Below, piece by piece: positions 27,907-36,613 of a stretch of 64,000 nucleotides of DNA (positions within the stretch are counted from its first letter, which is position 1; the number at the start of each line of letters is the position of its first letter). Made by a program: the position numbers and the translations under genes. Source of the stretch: Hymenobacter elongatus (GTDB lineage Bacteria; Bacteroidota; Bacteroidia; Cytophagales; Hymenobacteraceae); NCBI RefSeq assembly GCF_004745955.1, contig NZ_SRLD01000011.1:51019-115018 (forward strand). The letters are read 5' to 3'. The notes below the pieces were generated by a model that made no database searches, was not told where the DNA came from, and saw nothing but the letters and a program-made list of their open reading frames with translations.

Positions 27907-28001
27907 ACGTCATGCTGAGCGAAGTCGAAGCATCTCTACCGCTTCGTTGAACGGTGCTGACGAAGCGGTAGAGATGCTTCGACTTCGCTCAGCATGACGT
28001 T
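27907..28001. repeat. REPIN-like palindromic repeat, copy 3
   Basis: Near-perfect inverted arms (ACGTCATGCTGAGCGAAGTC... and its complement) with the variant core GAGCGAAGTCGAAG. It lies between ccoI and ccoS. Confidence 0.85.
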
Positions 28002-28018
28002 CTTGTAAAAACTAAAGC

Positions 28019-30469
28019 TTACAGCCGGCGGCGGTGAGCGGCGTAGCGCACCAGCAGGGTGGCAAATACCATCACGCTGAGCGAGCTGATGGGCATGAGG
28101 ATAGCCGAGGCAATGGGCGTGAGCCGGCCCTGCACCGCCAGACTCAGGCCGATGCCGTTGTAGCAAAACGACAGCAGAAACGTGGCCAGCACGATGTAGC
28201 GGCAGTCGCGGGCGAAGCGCAGGATGGTGGCCAGCCGGCCAAAGCTGCCCGCTTCCAGAATAGCGTCGCAGGCGGGCGAGAAGTTGGTGAGCGTCTCGGT
28301 GAGGGCAATGCCGACATCAGCCCGCTGCAGGGCGCCGGCGTCGTTCAGGCCGTCGCCGACCATCACCACGCGCCGGCCCTGCTGCTGCAAGGCTTCCACA
28401 AACGCCAACTTGTCCAGCGGCGACTGCCGGAACCGCAGCTCCGCTCCGGCCCCGAACAGCTGGCGGAGCGGGATAACGTCCGCGTTGTTGTCGCCGGTGA
28501 GCAGGGCCAGCTGGTAGCGCTGGCCCAACTCCCGCAGCAGCTCCGGCAGGTTCTCGCGGTACTGGCTTCGGATGTCGTAGCACCCGGCCGGCTGCCCATT
28601 CAGGGCCACGTACACGCGGGTTTGCTGTTCCGTCTGGGCCATTGCCGGCGTGTTAGCCCCGATAAAAGCGGCCGAGCCCACGCGAACCTGCGTGCCGGCC
28701 ACCACGCCGCTGATGCCCTGACCAGGGATTTCGGCGTACTCCTCCACCGCGAGGGCTGCAGGGCCCAAATGCGTGGCCAGGCGCTGGCTCAGCGGGTGCG
28801 TGGATTGACTCACGAGCGCCGCGACGCGCTGCGCATCCTCGCTGGCCAGGGCCGGGCCGTAGAAGCAGACGGGGGAACGTTGGGTGTCGGTGAGCGTGCC
28901 GGTTTTGTCGAATACCAGCGTATCGGCGCGGCTCAGGGTTTCGATAACGGCGGCGTTTTTCAGGTAGAGCTGGCGGCGGCCCAGCACCCGCAGCGCGGCG
29001 CCCATGGCGAAGGGCGTGGCCAGCGACAACGCGCAGGGGCAGGCAATTATCAGCACCGAGGTGAAGGCGCGTAGGGCCATCTGCGGGTCTTTCGGGTACC
29101 AGTACAGCACCGAGCCCACGGCCAGCGTGAGCGTGAGGGCCACGAAGTAGCGGCCAACGTGGTTGGCGTAGGTTTCCAGTGTGGGCCGGGCTTCTTTCTC
29201 GAACGCGGGGTTGTTCCAGAGCTGCGTGAGGTAGCCCTGCGACACCTCGCGCACCACTTCCAATTCGATGGCCTCGCCCACCTGCCGCCCGCCGGCATAG
29301 ACTACTTCGCCCACGGCCCTGGCCACCGGCACGCTCTCGCCCGATACGAAGCTGTAGTCAATCAGGCCCACGCCGCGCCGCAGCACGGCATCGGCCGGAA
29401 TGATTTCCTGGTGACGCACCCGGATGCGCTGCCCGGCCTGCAGCTCCTTTACCGACACCGACTGTTCGCCGGCTTTGGTGAGCCGCGTTACGGCCACGGG
29501 AAAGTAGGAGGTGAAGTCGCGGTCGAAACGCAGGGCGTCGTAGCTGTGCTGCTGCACCCACTTGCCGATGAGCATGAAAAACACCAGGCCCGTGAACGAG
29601 TCGAAGTAGCCCGGTCCACGCTGGGTGAGCACGTCGAACACGCTGGTGGTAAACAGGGCCGTGAGGCCGAGGCTGATGGGGAAATCGAGGTTGATGTAGC
29701 GCTGCCGCAGCCCCTGCCAGGCCGACTGATAGAAGCTGCGCGCACTCACCAGCAGCACCGGCAGGGCCAGCAGCAAGCTCAAGCCGCCAAAAAACCGCCC
29801 GAACGCGGCGTGCAGCCCTTCGGTGAAGGAAAAGTAGTCGGGAAAGGCCAGCAGCATCACGTTGCCAAAGCCAAAGGCCGCCACGCCCAGCTGGTAGTAG
29901 AGCGTGCGGCTGGCGGCGTGGGGCTGGGCACCCAGCTCGGCCAGCGTAATCTGCGGCTCGTAGTTGATGGCAGCCAGCAACGTTACGACGTCCTTGAGGC
30001 TGGTGGTGGCCGGCTGGTAGCTTACCGTCAGCTCTTTGCGCAGGAAATTGACCCGCGACTCCCGGATGCCCGCGTTCAGCTTGAACAGGTTTTCGAGCAG
30101 CCAGATGCAGGAGGCGCAATGCATCTGGGGGATGGTGAGCGTGAGCCGGGCCAGCGCGGGCGAGCGGAAGGCCAGCAGCTGGCTCTGCACCGATTCCAGG
30201 GCGAGGTAGTCGAAGCGGCCGGGCAGCTCCACGGTTTTCACGCGCTGGCCGGGCTGCTCGTCGAGGCGGTAGTAGCCGCACAGGTTGCTGGCCGCCAGCA
30301 GCTCGTACACGGCCTGGCAGCCCGGGCAGCAGAAATGCAGCTCAGGGTGCTCGGCCAGCTGAACAGGCTCGTCGGGGCAGTCGTCGCCGCAGTGGGTGCA
30401 GGCAACGCGGTTCAGGGTTTCGGGGGCGGCGGTGAGGGGCACGGGCGGGCAGGCTGATGGCAGCCTCAA
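28019..30469 (-). CDS. ccoI: heavy-metal P-type ATPase, CcoI/FixI type
   Basis: 816 residues. The N-terminus carries a cysteine-rich zinc-ribbon-like part (CTHCGDDCP, FCCPGCQAVYELL) and one HMA domain with MHCASCIWLLENLF. Eight helices follow, with the transport motif IIACPCALSLATP. The phosphorylation site is VFDKTGTLTDT, and the hinge is MVGDGLNDAGALQ. This is the copper-exporting ATPase that supplies Cu to cbb3 oxidase. The start is uncertain: no ATG lies before the first cysteine pair, and the call uses the TTG at 30469; a GTG ten codons later is possible. Its promoter region shares a dyad with the divergent globin gene. Confidence 0.94.
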   Translation of the reverse strand: MRLPSACPPVPLTAAPETLNRVACTHCGDDCPDEPVQLAEHPELHFCCPGCQAVYELLAASNLCGYYRLDEQPGQRVKTVELPGRFDYLALESVQSQLLAFRSPALARLTLTIPQMHCASCIWLLENLFKLNAGIRESRVNFLRKELTVSYQPATTSLKDVVTLLAAINYEPQITLAELGAQPHAASRTLYYQLGVAAFGFGNVMLLAFPDYFSFTEGLHAAFGRFFGGLSLLLALPVLLVSARSFYQSAWQGLRQRYINLDFPISLGLTALFTTSVFDVLTQRGPGYFDSFTGLVFFMLIGKWVQQHSYDALRFDRDFTSYFPVAVTRLTKAGEQSVSVKELQAGQRIRVRHQEIIPADAVLRRGVGLIDYSFVSGESVPVARAVGEVVYAGGRQVGEAIELEVVREVSQGYLTQLWNNPAFEKEARPTLETYANHVGRYFVALTLTLAVGSVLYWYPKDPQMALRAFTSVLIIACPCALSLATPFAMGAALRVLGRRQLYLKNAAVIETLSRADTLVFDKTGTLTDTQRSPVCFYGPALASEDAQRVAALVSQSTHPLSQRLATHLGPAALAVEEYAEIPGQGISGVVAGTQVRVGSAAFIGANTPAMAQTEQQTRVYVALNGQPAGCYDIRSQYRENLPELLRELGQRYQLALLTGDNNADVIPLRQLFGAGAELRFRQSPLDKLAFVEALQQQGRRVVMVGDGLNDAGALQRADVGIALTETLTNFSPACDAILEAGSFGRLATILRFARDCRYIVLATFLLSFCYNGIGLSLAVQGRLTPIASAILMPISSLSVMVFATLLVRYAAHRRRL

Positions 30470-30495
30470 AGCTCCGGTTTGCCTTACCGGGAAAA

Positions 30496-30511
30496 CCTGA
30501 TGAACGTCAGG
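30496..30511. promoter_or_regulatory. Crp/Fnr-type dyad between ccoI and the globin gene
   Basis: CCTGATGAACGTCAGG, a TGA-N6-TCA dyad with CC/GG extension like that before ccoNO. The centre is about 35 bases before the ccoI start and about 100 bases before the globin ATG, so one site could serve both divergent genes. Confidence 0.55.
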
Positions 30512-30602
30512 CCGAAGGCTGATTCATCTCAGTCCCACCCGGCTTCCGGCGTCGCACCTTTGAGCCGCCGTTGCAGCAACGCAACCAGCCGCTTTACCCG
30601 CC

Positions 30603-30992
30603 ATGACCAACTCCCGGCCCGATATTACCTCTGAAGCCGACATCCGGCTGCTCGTCGATGGATTTTACGCCAAAGTTGGGCAGGATGCGCTGCTGGGCCC
30701 GGTGTTCAATGACTTCGCCCACGTCGACTGGCCCCGCCACCTGCCCGTGATGTACGATTTCTGGAGCAGCCTGCTGCTGGGCACCACGCGCTACCACGGC
30801 CGGCCCTTTCCCAAGCACCTGCCGCTGCCCATTGCGGCCGCCCACTTTCAGCGCTGGCTGGCCCTGTTTGAGGCGACGGTAGATGCGCTATTCGCCGGCC
30901 CCAGGGCGGAGGAAGCCAAGGTGCGCGCCCGAGGCATTGCCACCCTGTTTGAGCACCGCCTGCGCGAACGAAATCCGCTCACCCTGCTATGA
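30603..30992 (+). CDS. group III truncated haemoglobin
   Basis: 129 residues, the typical length. The plan fits group III: LLVDGFYAKVGQDALLGPVF, then VDWPRHLPVMYDFWSSLLLGT and YHGRPFPKHLPLPIAAAHFQRWLALF. The proximal histidine is in AAHFQRW, and the conserved W-S-x4-G-T and F-x-H segments are present. Such globins bind oxygen or NO and are often co-regulated with microaerobic respiration. The gene is divergent from ccoI across a shared dyad. Confidence 0.93.
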   Translation: MTNSRPDITSEADIRLLVDGFYAKVGQDALLGPVFNDFAHVDWPRHLPVMYDFWSSLLLGTTRYHGRPFPKHLPLPIAAAHFQRWLALFEATVDALFAGPRAEEAKVRARGIATLFEHRLRERNPLTLL

Positions 30993-31071
30993 TGCGGACC
31001 GATGACGCCACTGGGTTAAAGGGCAGAAATAACCGCGTAGATTAGGCCGTCAGGACCAGCTTAAGCACCAC

Positions 31072-32034
31072 ATGAGAGCCGCCATCAACACCGAATACGG
31101 ACCACCCGAGGTAGTGCAGCTACTGGAAGTTGAGAAGCCCGCGCCCAAGGAAAACGAGGTACTGATAAAGGTGCACGCCACCACGGTAAACCGCACCGAC
31201 TGCGGATTCCGGAGCGCCGAATACTTTGTCAGCCGGTTCTTCAGTGGGCTGCTGCGGCCAAAATTTCCAACCCTGGGCAACGAGTTTGCCGGAGAAATTG
31301 AAGCCATCGGCTCCGGCGTCGGCCTGTTCAGAGCCGGCGACAAGGTATTTGGCTACAACGACGCCAGCTTCGGCGCGCACGCCGAGTACCTGACGCTGGC
31401 CGAGCAGGCAGCCATTGCCACCATGCCCGGCAACTTTACCTACGAGCAGGCCGCTCCCTTGTGCGAGGGTGCCCACTACGCGTTAGGCGCTATCCGGGCC
31501 GCCAAGGTGAAAAGCGGCCACAACCTGCTGATTTATGGTGCTACCGGCGCTATTGGGTCGGCCGCGGTTCAGCTGGCGAAATTCTTTGGGGCAACGGTTA
31601 CCGCCGTGTGCAGCACGCCGAATGTGGCCCTCGTGAAATCGTTAGGGGCTGATGTGGTCATCGACTACACCACCCAGGACTTCACCAAAACCGACCAGAT
31701 ATTCGACTTTGCGTTTGATGCTTGCGGGAAAAGCTCCTTTACCGCGTGCAAACCACTGCTAACCAAGAACGGCATCTACATTTCGACCGAGCTTGGGTAC
31801 CGGGGTGCCAATATCTTTCTGGCGCTCATCACCCCCGCATTGGGTGGAAAAAAGGTGTTGTTCCCCATTCCAACCATCACCAAGGCCGACGTTCTTTTCC
31901 TGAAAGAGCTGGCCGAAACCGGCCGATTTAAACCGGTATTCGACCGGCAATACCCATTGGAGAAAATTGTTGAGGCCTACCACTATGTAGAAACCGGGCA
32001 AAAAACTGGCAACGTGGTAATTACGCTTGGCTAA
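31072..32034 (+). CDS. zinc-independent MDR oxidoreductase (quinone-oxidoreductase-like)
   Basis: 320 residues with the medium-chain dehydrogenase fold. The GroES-like N-terminal domain reads PPEVVQLLEVEKPAPKENEVLIKVHATTVNRTDCG and contains GNEFAGEIEAIGSGV. The Rossmann loop is YGATGAIGSAAVQLAKFFGA. The end (YPLEKIVEAYHYVETGQKTGNVVITL) is typical. The catalytic zinc ligands of alcohol dehydrogenases are not present in the expected places. It would reduce a quinone or enone with NAD(P)H; the substrate is unknown. No operon partner. Confidence 0.88.
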   Translation: MRAAINTEYGPPEVVQLLEVEKPAPKENEVLIKVHATTVNRTDCGFRSAEYFVSRFFSGLLRPKFPTLGNEFAGEIEAIGSGVGLFRAGDKVFGYNDASFGAHAEYLTLAEQAAIATMPGNFTYEQAAPLCEGAHYALGAIRAAKVKSGHNLLIYGATGAIGSAAVQLAKFFGATVTAVCSTPNVALVKSLGADVVIDYTTQDFTKTDQIFDFAFDACGKSSFTACKPLLTKNGIYISTELGYRGANIFLALITPALGGKKVLFPIPTITKADVLFLKELAETGRFKPVFDRQYPLEKIVEAYHYVETGQKTGNVVITLG

Positions 32035-32069
32035 GTGTGATCAGGCAGCAGTCAGGAAAGAGAACTATA

Positions 32070-32219
32070 GGACTTACGCGTTGAGGCTGGCGCGCGTCTG
32101 TGACGCGGTGCCGACTGGCCTGGCGTTTCCAAACGCCCCGTTCGCGCCGCGTGGGAGCATTGGGGGGGCGTTCACGCGGCAAGTCAAAGACGCGCGCCAG
32201 CTTACAACTGCGTAAGTCC
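32070..32219. repeat. MITE-like element with GGACTTACGC termini
   Basis: A 150-base unit with imperfect terminal inverted repeats of about 32 bases. The left opens GGACTTACGCGTTGAGGCTG. The right, in complement, opens GGACTTACGCAGTTGTAAGC, and both continue TGGCGCGCGTCT. No coding capacity. The same terminal sequence TAGGACTTACGCA occurs at 45059 in the IS debris, so this may be a non-autonomous relative of an IS present elsewhere. Confidence 0.65.
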
Positions 32220-32223
32220 CAGA

Positions 32224-32541
32224 CTACCGGTAAATCAGGATACGGGCCGCTTCCAGGCAGTGCAGCGAATGTGGCGCGCCATTGGGAATAATGACGTAGT
32301 CGCCGGCCGTTACCTCGGTCGGCACGTCTTCCTGGGTGATAATGAGCCGGCCCGCCAGCACAGCCACTAACACATCTACGGAAGCATGGTGGGTGGGCAT
32401 GATTTCGCCGGCCGCGAAGGTTTTGTAGATGACCTTCTGGCCGTTTTTCTCCAGCAGCACCATGGCTTTTTGTTCGCCAGCGGCGGGGTGGCGGCCCGCC
32501 AGCAGGCTGCCGCTTTTCAGGGGTGGATAGGTCAACGTCAT
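32224..32541 (-). CDS. small cupin-domain protein
   Basis: 105 residues forming a single cupin barrel. Motif 1 is KTFAAGEIMPTHHASVDVLVAVLAGRL with the H-H pair, and motif 2 is AGDYVIIPNGAPHSL with the final histidine. An acidic metal ligand of motif 1 is replaced (Asp in ASVDV). Function cannot be fixed; such single cupins are often metal-dependent regulators or enzymes. It lies 42 bases downstream of the CxxCH protein gene on the same strand and may be cotranscribed. Confidence 0.8.
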   Translation of the reverse strand: MTLTYPPLKSGSLLAGRHPAAGEQKAMVLLEKNGQKVIYKTFAAGEIMPTHHASVDVLVAVLAGRLIITQEDVPTEVTAGDYVIIPNGAPHSLHCLEAARILIYR

Positions 32542-32583
32542 TGGGAACAGGATTGGGGTTGTTGCGAAAGCAAGCCGGAGCGG

Positions 32584-32895
32584 TCAGAACTTGCGGGAGT
32601 GGCAGGCGGCGCAGTCCGACAGCGTGGGCAGGGCGTAGGCCTGCCGCTGAATGGCCTCATCCATAGCTCGCTGAAAAGCATCCAGGAACTGACTGCGGGC
32701 GGCCTCCGGCAGGACCGGCAGCACCTCCTCCAGGGCCGTGCGGTACACGTGGGCCATAAAATTGGGGCCGTAGCGCGCAAAAAACCGGTCGTGGATGTTG
32801 CCGAACGACACCCGCTCGGCCGAGGAGATGGACAGCGACAGGGCCAGCCATTCCTTCGCGTTGTTCTCCAAGTCGAATTGTAATTCCTGCGTCAT
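32584..32895 (-). CDS. hypothetical protein with a C-terminal CxxCH motif
   Basis: 103 residues from the ATG at 32895. It is helical and polar without a signal peptide (MTQELQFDLENNAKEWLALS..., RFFARYGPNFMAHVYRTALEEVLPVLPE). It ends DCAACHSRKF, a Cys-x2-Cys-His haem c signature or a metal-binding site. Without export, haem attachment by the usual route is unlikely, so metal binding is equally plausible. I do not recognise the family. A large perfect hairpin lies just upstream. Confidence 0.6.
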   Translation of the reverse strand: MTQELQFDLENNAKEWLALSLSISSAERVSFGNIHDRFFARYGPNFMAHVYRTALEEVLPVLPEAARSQFLDAFQRAMDEAIQRQAYALPTLSDCAACHSRKF

Positions 32896-32910
32896 GAGCG
32901 AGTGCGTAGC

Positions 32911-32965
32911 GGCGGATGCCAAAGCGGCTTGCTTACTTAGTCAGCAAGCCGCTTTGGCATCCGCC
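32911..32965. repeat. perfect 23-base hairpin
   Basis: Arms 32911-32933 and 32943-32965 are exact complements, opening GGCGGATGCCAAAGCGGCTT, with a 9-base loop. There is no T-run, so it is a poor terminator. It sits immediately upstream of the CxxCH protein gene. The next 360 bases (32966-33327) hold no gene I can support. Confidence 0.8.
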
Positions 32966-33327
32966 ATTGAATGGTCCAAAAATACCGCCCCCTTCTCGCT
33001 TTCAACATGACAAACCTCACCCACCGGCATGAGCTTCATCAGCCCCGGCAGTTTCCTTCAGCAGCCGGCGAAACGCGCCGCCGCGTCCGCCGTGGTACTT
33101 TGCCGGGGACAGGGCTTCCGGTTTGCGCGTTTACGAAACTCATCTCTGCGGAGCATTTCGTGAACGATTAATCGTAGACGGGTTTCTTCAACTCGCCCCG
33201 CGTTGTGGGGGCAGGCTGGCAACCAGGGGTAGAGTTAGCTTCGGCCGTTCGGGGAAAGGAGGGTATTCCTTACCAGCGCCTTGTTTTTCGGGCGGTATAT
33301 TGGACTTGACCTCAACACGCACCAGAA

Positions 33328-33801
33328 ATGGCTTCTGCTATGTTAACCCGGGATGAACAACTAGAAGCCTTCTACAGGTCGTTCTTGGCCAAACGATACA
33401 GAAAAAGCGCCTTAGAGGGTTTAGAACGCGAAAAGAAAAAAGCGAGTAAAAAGCCTTCCGCCCAGTCTCCTACGCGTTCCGGCTTGGATAGCCTGGACCG
33501 TCTCTTGGACGAGCATTACTGCCAGCTGCTGCCTAAAGGAAGCGCGAGGCAAGACCAGGACTTCGTTCGGAGGGCCATTGCGAAATACAAGCTATCCAGC
33601 TGTTATATATTGTCCGAACACGAGCGCTACGACCAGCAGTATATGAGCGTTGAGTTGGCGCTGGATGAAATTGTCAGCGTGGGTCATACCTCCCTCATCT
33701 TCTTTGTGCCAGGTCAAGTGGCATATCTGGAGGGGCACTCGCTCGGGGAGCGGTACTTGTGCCTACGAGAAGGTGAGCCCAGCAGGGATTCCACCGTTTA
33801 G
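33328..33801 (+). CDS. hypothetical protein
   Basis: 157 residues from the ATG at 33328. A basic, lysine-rich helical N-terminus (FYRSFLAKRYRKSALEGLEREKKKASKK) precedes a compact domain (SGLDSLDRLLDEHYCQLLPKGSARQDQDFVRRAIAKYKLSSCYILSEHE, then LALDEIVSVGHTSLIFFVPGQVAYL). Base composition is lower in GC than neighbours, and the gene is isolated between a hairpin and pseudogenes, which hints at recent acquisition. I recognise no family. Confidence 0.55.
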   Translation: MASAMLTRDEQLEAFYRSFLAKRYRKSALEGLEREKKKASKKPSAQSPTRSGLDSLDRLLDEHYCQLLPKGSARQDQDFVRRAIAKYKLSSCYILSEHERYDQQYMSVELALDEIVSVGHTSLIFFVPGQVAYLEGHSLGERYLCLREGEPSRDSTV

Positions 33802-33949
33802 TAGGCACCAGAACGCCTGCTCGTGGTTCAGCGAAAGGTGGTTCAGATGAAGCGTAAGCCCTTTTACATCCTACCAAACCGTCATTCGCAAGCTGTAAAG
33901 TCTGCGCCTTAAACTTCGCTTTCCGTTTTCCGAGAGCACCCCAACCCGC

Positions 33950-34090
33950 CTACCACCGGGCCCGGCGCAGCTTCTCGGGCTCCAGCACCCGCACGTTTTT
34001 CGGCGTCAGCTCAAGCAGCCCGTCGGCTTTGAATTCGCCCAGAGTCCGAATCAGCGACTTGGGGGCCGTGCCGACCAGGGCGGGGAGCGG
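33950..34090 (-). pseudogene. Crp/Fnr-family regulator, C-terminal HTH remnant
   Basis: The minus strand ends with ALVGTAPKSLIRTLGEFKADGLLELTPKNVRVLEPEKLRRARW and TAG. This is the recognition helix, wing and tail of a Crp/Fnr HTH_Crp domain (usual form: L-A-x-L-x-G-T-A-P-E-S-L-I-R-T-L). Upstream of about 34090 the frame loses similarity, and no cyclic-nucleotide-binding domain is found. The fragment ends 130 bases from the BLUF remnant. It cannot be functional, but shows that such a regulator once sat in this gene neighbourhood. Confidence 0.7.
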
Positions 34091-34226
34091 AGCGAGTGGT
34101 CGGCCAGAACAACTTCCTCGGAAGGGTAACCAGCGCCCAAGGCTTCCCCTGCCAATTTCCTTCAGGTCAGGCGGTTGCCCACAGCATTCGTACGGGAGGT
34201 TGTCGTTCAATTTCCTTGTCGTTGCT

Positions 34227-34656
34227 ATGGGCCTGTACCACCTCATCGACCAAAGCCGGGCCGTTATGCCGTTCACCGATACCGAACTGGCGGCGCTGCT
34301 GCTTTGGTCCCGCACTCACAACCGGCAAGTGCACGTCACGGGCCTATTGCTGCACGCGCCCGACGTCCGCTTCCTGCAAATCCTGGAAGGCGAAGATGCC
34401 GACGTGCGCCAGCTCTACTACGAACACATCCTATCCGCGGTATTCCCAGTGCCAGGTGCTCGGGGAAGGCAGCTGCGCGGAACGCTGTTTCGCCGACTGG
34501 AGCATGGGCTTCCAGCTCGCATCGGCGGCGGACCTGCACGACCTGCTGCAAAGGGGCTCGTTGAACGCCCCAACCCGCCACGGCCCCAAGCCCACCATCC
34601 GCCGCGAGCTGATGGAGCGGCTGCTAGAGTTTGTGGAAACCAAAGCCGCCTATTAA
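34227..34656 (+). pseudogene. BLUF blue-light photoreceptor, frameshifted
   Basis: From the ATG at 34227 the frame encodes a BLUF core: LYHLIDQSRAVMPFTDTELAALL, SRTHNRQVHVTGLLL and FLQILEGEDADVRQLYYEHIL. It has the flavin-contact Tyr, Asn and Gln in place. Near 34430 the similarity jumps frame to YSQCQVLGEGSCAERCFADWSMGFQ and a C-terminal helix ending FVETKAAY at 34656. A small indel within the codons after EHIL explains this. BLUF proteins bind FAD and sense blue light. If the indel is real the product lacks beta5 and the last helices. Confidence 0.82.
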
Positions 34657-34701
34657 TATCCGGCCATTGTACGGGCAACTATCAACGGCCCCAAAGGCAG
34701 A

Positions 34702-35589
34702 TTATGGCAGCCAGCAAGCCTTTTCCCGCGTCAGAAACGCCTGGAGGGTGCCCGGCTCACGGCCCAACAGCCCGGCCAGTTCCGGCGATACGTGCGCGGC
34801 TAGCCCGAAGCGGGCGGCCAGATAGATGCCCGTCATCACGTTAATAAGGGTCGGCGGCGTGCCCTTCGTCCGCTCGTAGGCCCTAAACGTCCGGATGCTG
34901 GCGGCGTGGTAGCGAATGGGCCGCCCCAGCACCGCGCTGAGCTGCGCGGCTACTTCGTCGTAGGTGAAGGCGGTGCGGCCGGTCAGCTCGTAGCCGGCCG
35001 AGGTGGCGGGCGGCGAGAGTAGCAGCCGGGAGGCCACAGCGCCTACGTCCACGGCATCCACGAAGCTGGTGCGGGCGTGGCCGGCCGGCAGCAGCAGCTG
35101 GTCGCGCCGCCGGATGTCGTCGCGGTGGGTGGTGCTCAGGTTTTGCATGAAAAAGCTGGGTCGCAGCAGCGAGTGGCGCAGGCCGGACTTCTTCAGGTAG
35201 CCCTCCACCTTATAATGCGGCACGAAGGGGTTGTATTGCGCCCCTTGCAGCGACAGAAACACCACGTGTTGCACACCTGCCGCGGCGGCGGCCTGTACCA
35301 CCGGTTTCAGGTAGCGCGCCACATCACTTATTACCGGCGGGCGCACCAACAACAGCCCTGTAACTCCCCTCAGGGCCGGGGCCACCGTTTCAGGCTTCGT
35401 GAAATCGAACGGTACGACATCCACCTGGTCTGCCGCGCCAAGGGCCAGGTGCGCCCGGTCGCGCGTCGGCTCGCGGCTGGCTACCACGAGTTGGGTGCTA
35501 GCTGGCCGCTGCCGCAGCAGCTCCCGCAAAGCCGCGCCGCCTACGTTGCCCGTGGCCCCAATAATCAGCAGACGAGGCGAAGCGGACAT
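34702..35589 (-). CDS. NmrA-like NAD(P)-binding protein
   Basis: 295 residues with an atypical extended SDR (NmrA) fold. The dinucleotide loop is LLIIGATGNVGGAALREL. Further segments are VVPFDFTKPETVAPALRGVTGLLLV, VQHVVFLSLQGA and HYKVEGYLKKSGLRHSLLRPSFFMQNL, with the Y-x3-(K) replaced as usual in NmrA proteins. The end (RTKGTPPTLINVMTGIYLAARFG...) belongs to the quinone/NADPH-sensing NmrA subgroup. It could act as a redox sensor or reductase. It is a single gene between two pseudogenes. Confidence 0.87.
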   Translation of the reverse strand: MSASPRLLIIGATGNVGGAALRELLRQRPASTQLVVASREPTRDRAHLALGAADQVDVVPFDFTKPETVAPALRGVTGLLLVRPPVISDVARYLKPVVQAAAAAGVQHVVFLSLQGAQYNPFVPHYKVEGYLKKSGLRHSLLRPSFFMQNLSTTHRDDIRRRDQLLLPAGHARTSFVDAVDVGAVASRLLLSPPATSAGYELTGRTAFTYDEVAAQLSAVLGRPIRYHAASIRTFRAYERTKGTPPTLINVMTGIYLAARFGLAAHVSPELAGLLGREPGTLQAFLTREKACWLP

Positions 35590-35650
35590 GGCTAAAGGAG
35601 AAAACAGGAGAAAATAATAAGTGCCTTACGAAATCCTTGCGAACCAATCG

Positions 35651-35800
35651 ACGGCGCAACACCGCTACGTTCAGCAGAATCCAGCCCAGGAGGACACAAA
35701 AAAACAGCAGGATGAAGGTACAGCTGCCGCCGAAGCGGGCAACGTGGTCGGCCCAGCGCTGGCTCAGGGTCAGCTTCGGCACTTCTCTACTACTCAGCGG
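35651..35800 (-). pseudogene. DUF1003 membrane protein, N-terminal remnant
   Basis: The minus strand encodes KLTLSQRWADHVARFGGSCT followed by the helix FILLFFCVLLGWILLNVAVLRR. This matches the start of DUF1003 proteins (L-x-Q-R-x-A-D-x-V-A-x-F-G-G-S). After about 35651 similarity is lost and the second helix is missing. The 5' part overlaps the end of the LOG gene. Remnant only. Confidence 0.5.
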
Positions 35801-35805
35801 CGGCC

Positions 35806-36573
35806 TCACTCCCCCAGCCACCACCAGCGCCGCGGCTGGCGCTTGGCAGCTAGCTGGTACTTGACCACGGCGTGCCGCTCGATGTGCGCCAGCGCCTCTT
35901 CCACTGAGTCGGTGTAGGTGAGCAGGTGCAAGTCGGCGGCGGCCACCATGCCGTGGCGCTGCATGTCGGCCAGCAACACCCCGAGCGACGCCCAGTAGGC
36001 GCGGCTCACCACCACGACGGGGGAGTCCAGAATCTTTTTGTTCTGGATGAGGGTGAAGGCTTCAAACAGCTCGTCGAGCGTGCCCAGGCCGCCGGTCATT
36101 ATCACGAAGGTGTAGGAGCATTTGACCAGCAGCACTTTACGCACAAAGAAATATCGACAGGCCAGCCAGCGGTCCAGGTAGGGGTTGGGGTGCTGCTCGG
36201 TGGGCAGCACGATGTTGCAGCCGATGGAAGGCCCGCCGGCCTCGCGGGCGCCGCGGTTGGCCGCTTCCATAATGCCGGGTCCGCCGCCGGTGAGCACCGT
36301 GAAGCCCTGCCGGCTCAGACCCGCCCCCAGCTGCCGGGCCAGCTTGTAATAGGGCGAGTCCTCGGCCACCCGCGCCGAGCCGAATACCGTCACGCACGGC
36401 CCCACGAAGTGCAGCACCCGAAACCCGTGCAGGAACTCGCGCAGCACCGTCCACAGAAAGCGCAGCTCGCGCCGGCGGCTAGTGGGCCCGGTGAGGAACC
36501 GGCGCTCGTCGCGCGCGGTGGCCGGTGCCACCCGGGCGGCCTCCTCCCCGAGTCCGGGAGCTGCCGTCCTCAA
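35806..36573 (-). CDS. LOG family protein (nucleotide 5'-monophosphate phosphoribohydrolase)
   Basis: About 255 residues. The core shows VTVFGSARVAEDSPYYKLARQLG, VLTGGGPGIMEAANRGA and FVIMTGGLGTLDELFEAFTLIQ, the two LOG motifs (G-G-G-x-G-x-M-E and P-G-G-x-G-T-x-x-E, with Pro replaced by Thr). These enzymes cleave ribose-phosphate from modified or free purine nucleotides. The N-terminus is long and Ala/Arg rich and starts at a TTG (36573), so the true start is uncertain. Confidence 0.85.
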   Translation of the reverse strand: MRTAAPGLGEEAARVAPATARDERRFLTGPTSRRRELRFLWTVLREFLHGFRVLHFVGPCVTVFGSARVAEDSPYYKLARQLGAGLSRQGFTVLTGGGPGIMEAANRGAREAGGPSIGCNIVLPTEQHPNPYLDRWLACRYFFVRKVLLVKCSYTFVIMTGGLGTLDELFEAFTLIQNKKILDSPVVVVSRAYWASLGVLLADMQRHGMVAAADLHLLTYTDSVEEALAHIERHAVVKYQLAAKRQPRRWWWLGE

Positions 36574-36613
36574 TTTGCCGGACTCAGGCCCGCCAGTACG
36601 CCAGCCGTCCAGT

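Noticed and set aside
33007..33168. A small plus-strand frame opening MTNLTHRHELHQ
   Set aside because: Arginine-rich, no conserved pattern and no homologue I recognise. Not supportable as a gene.
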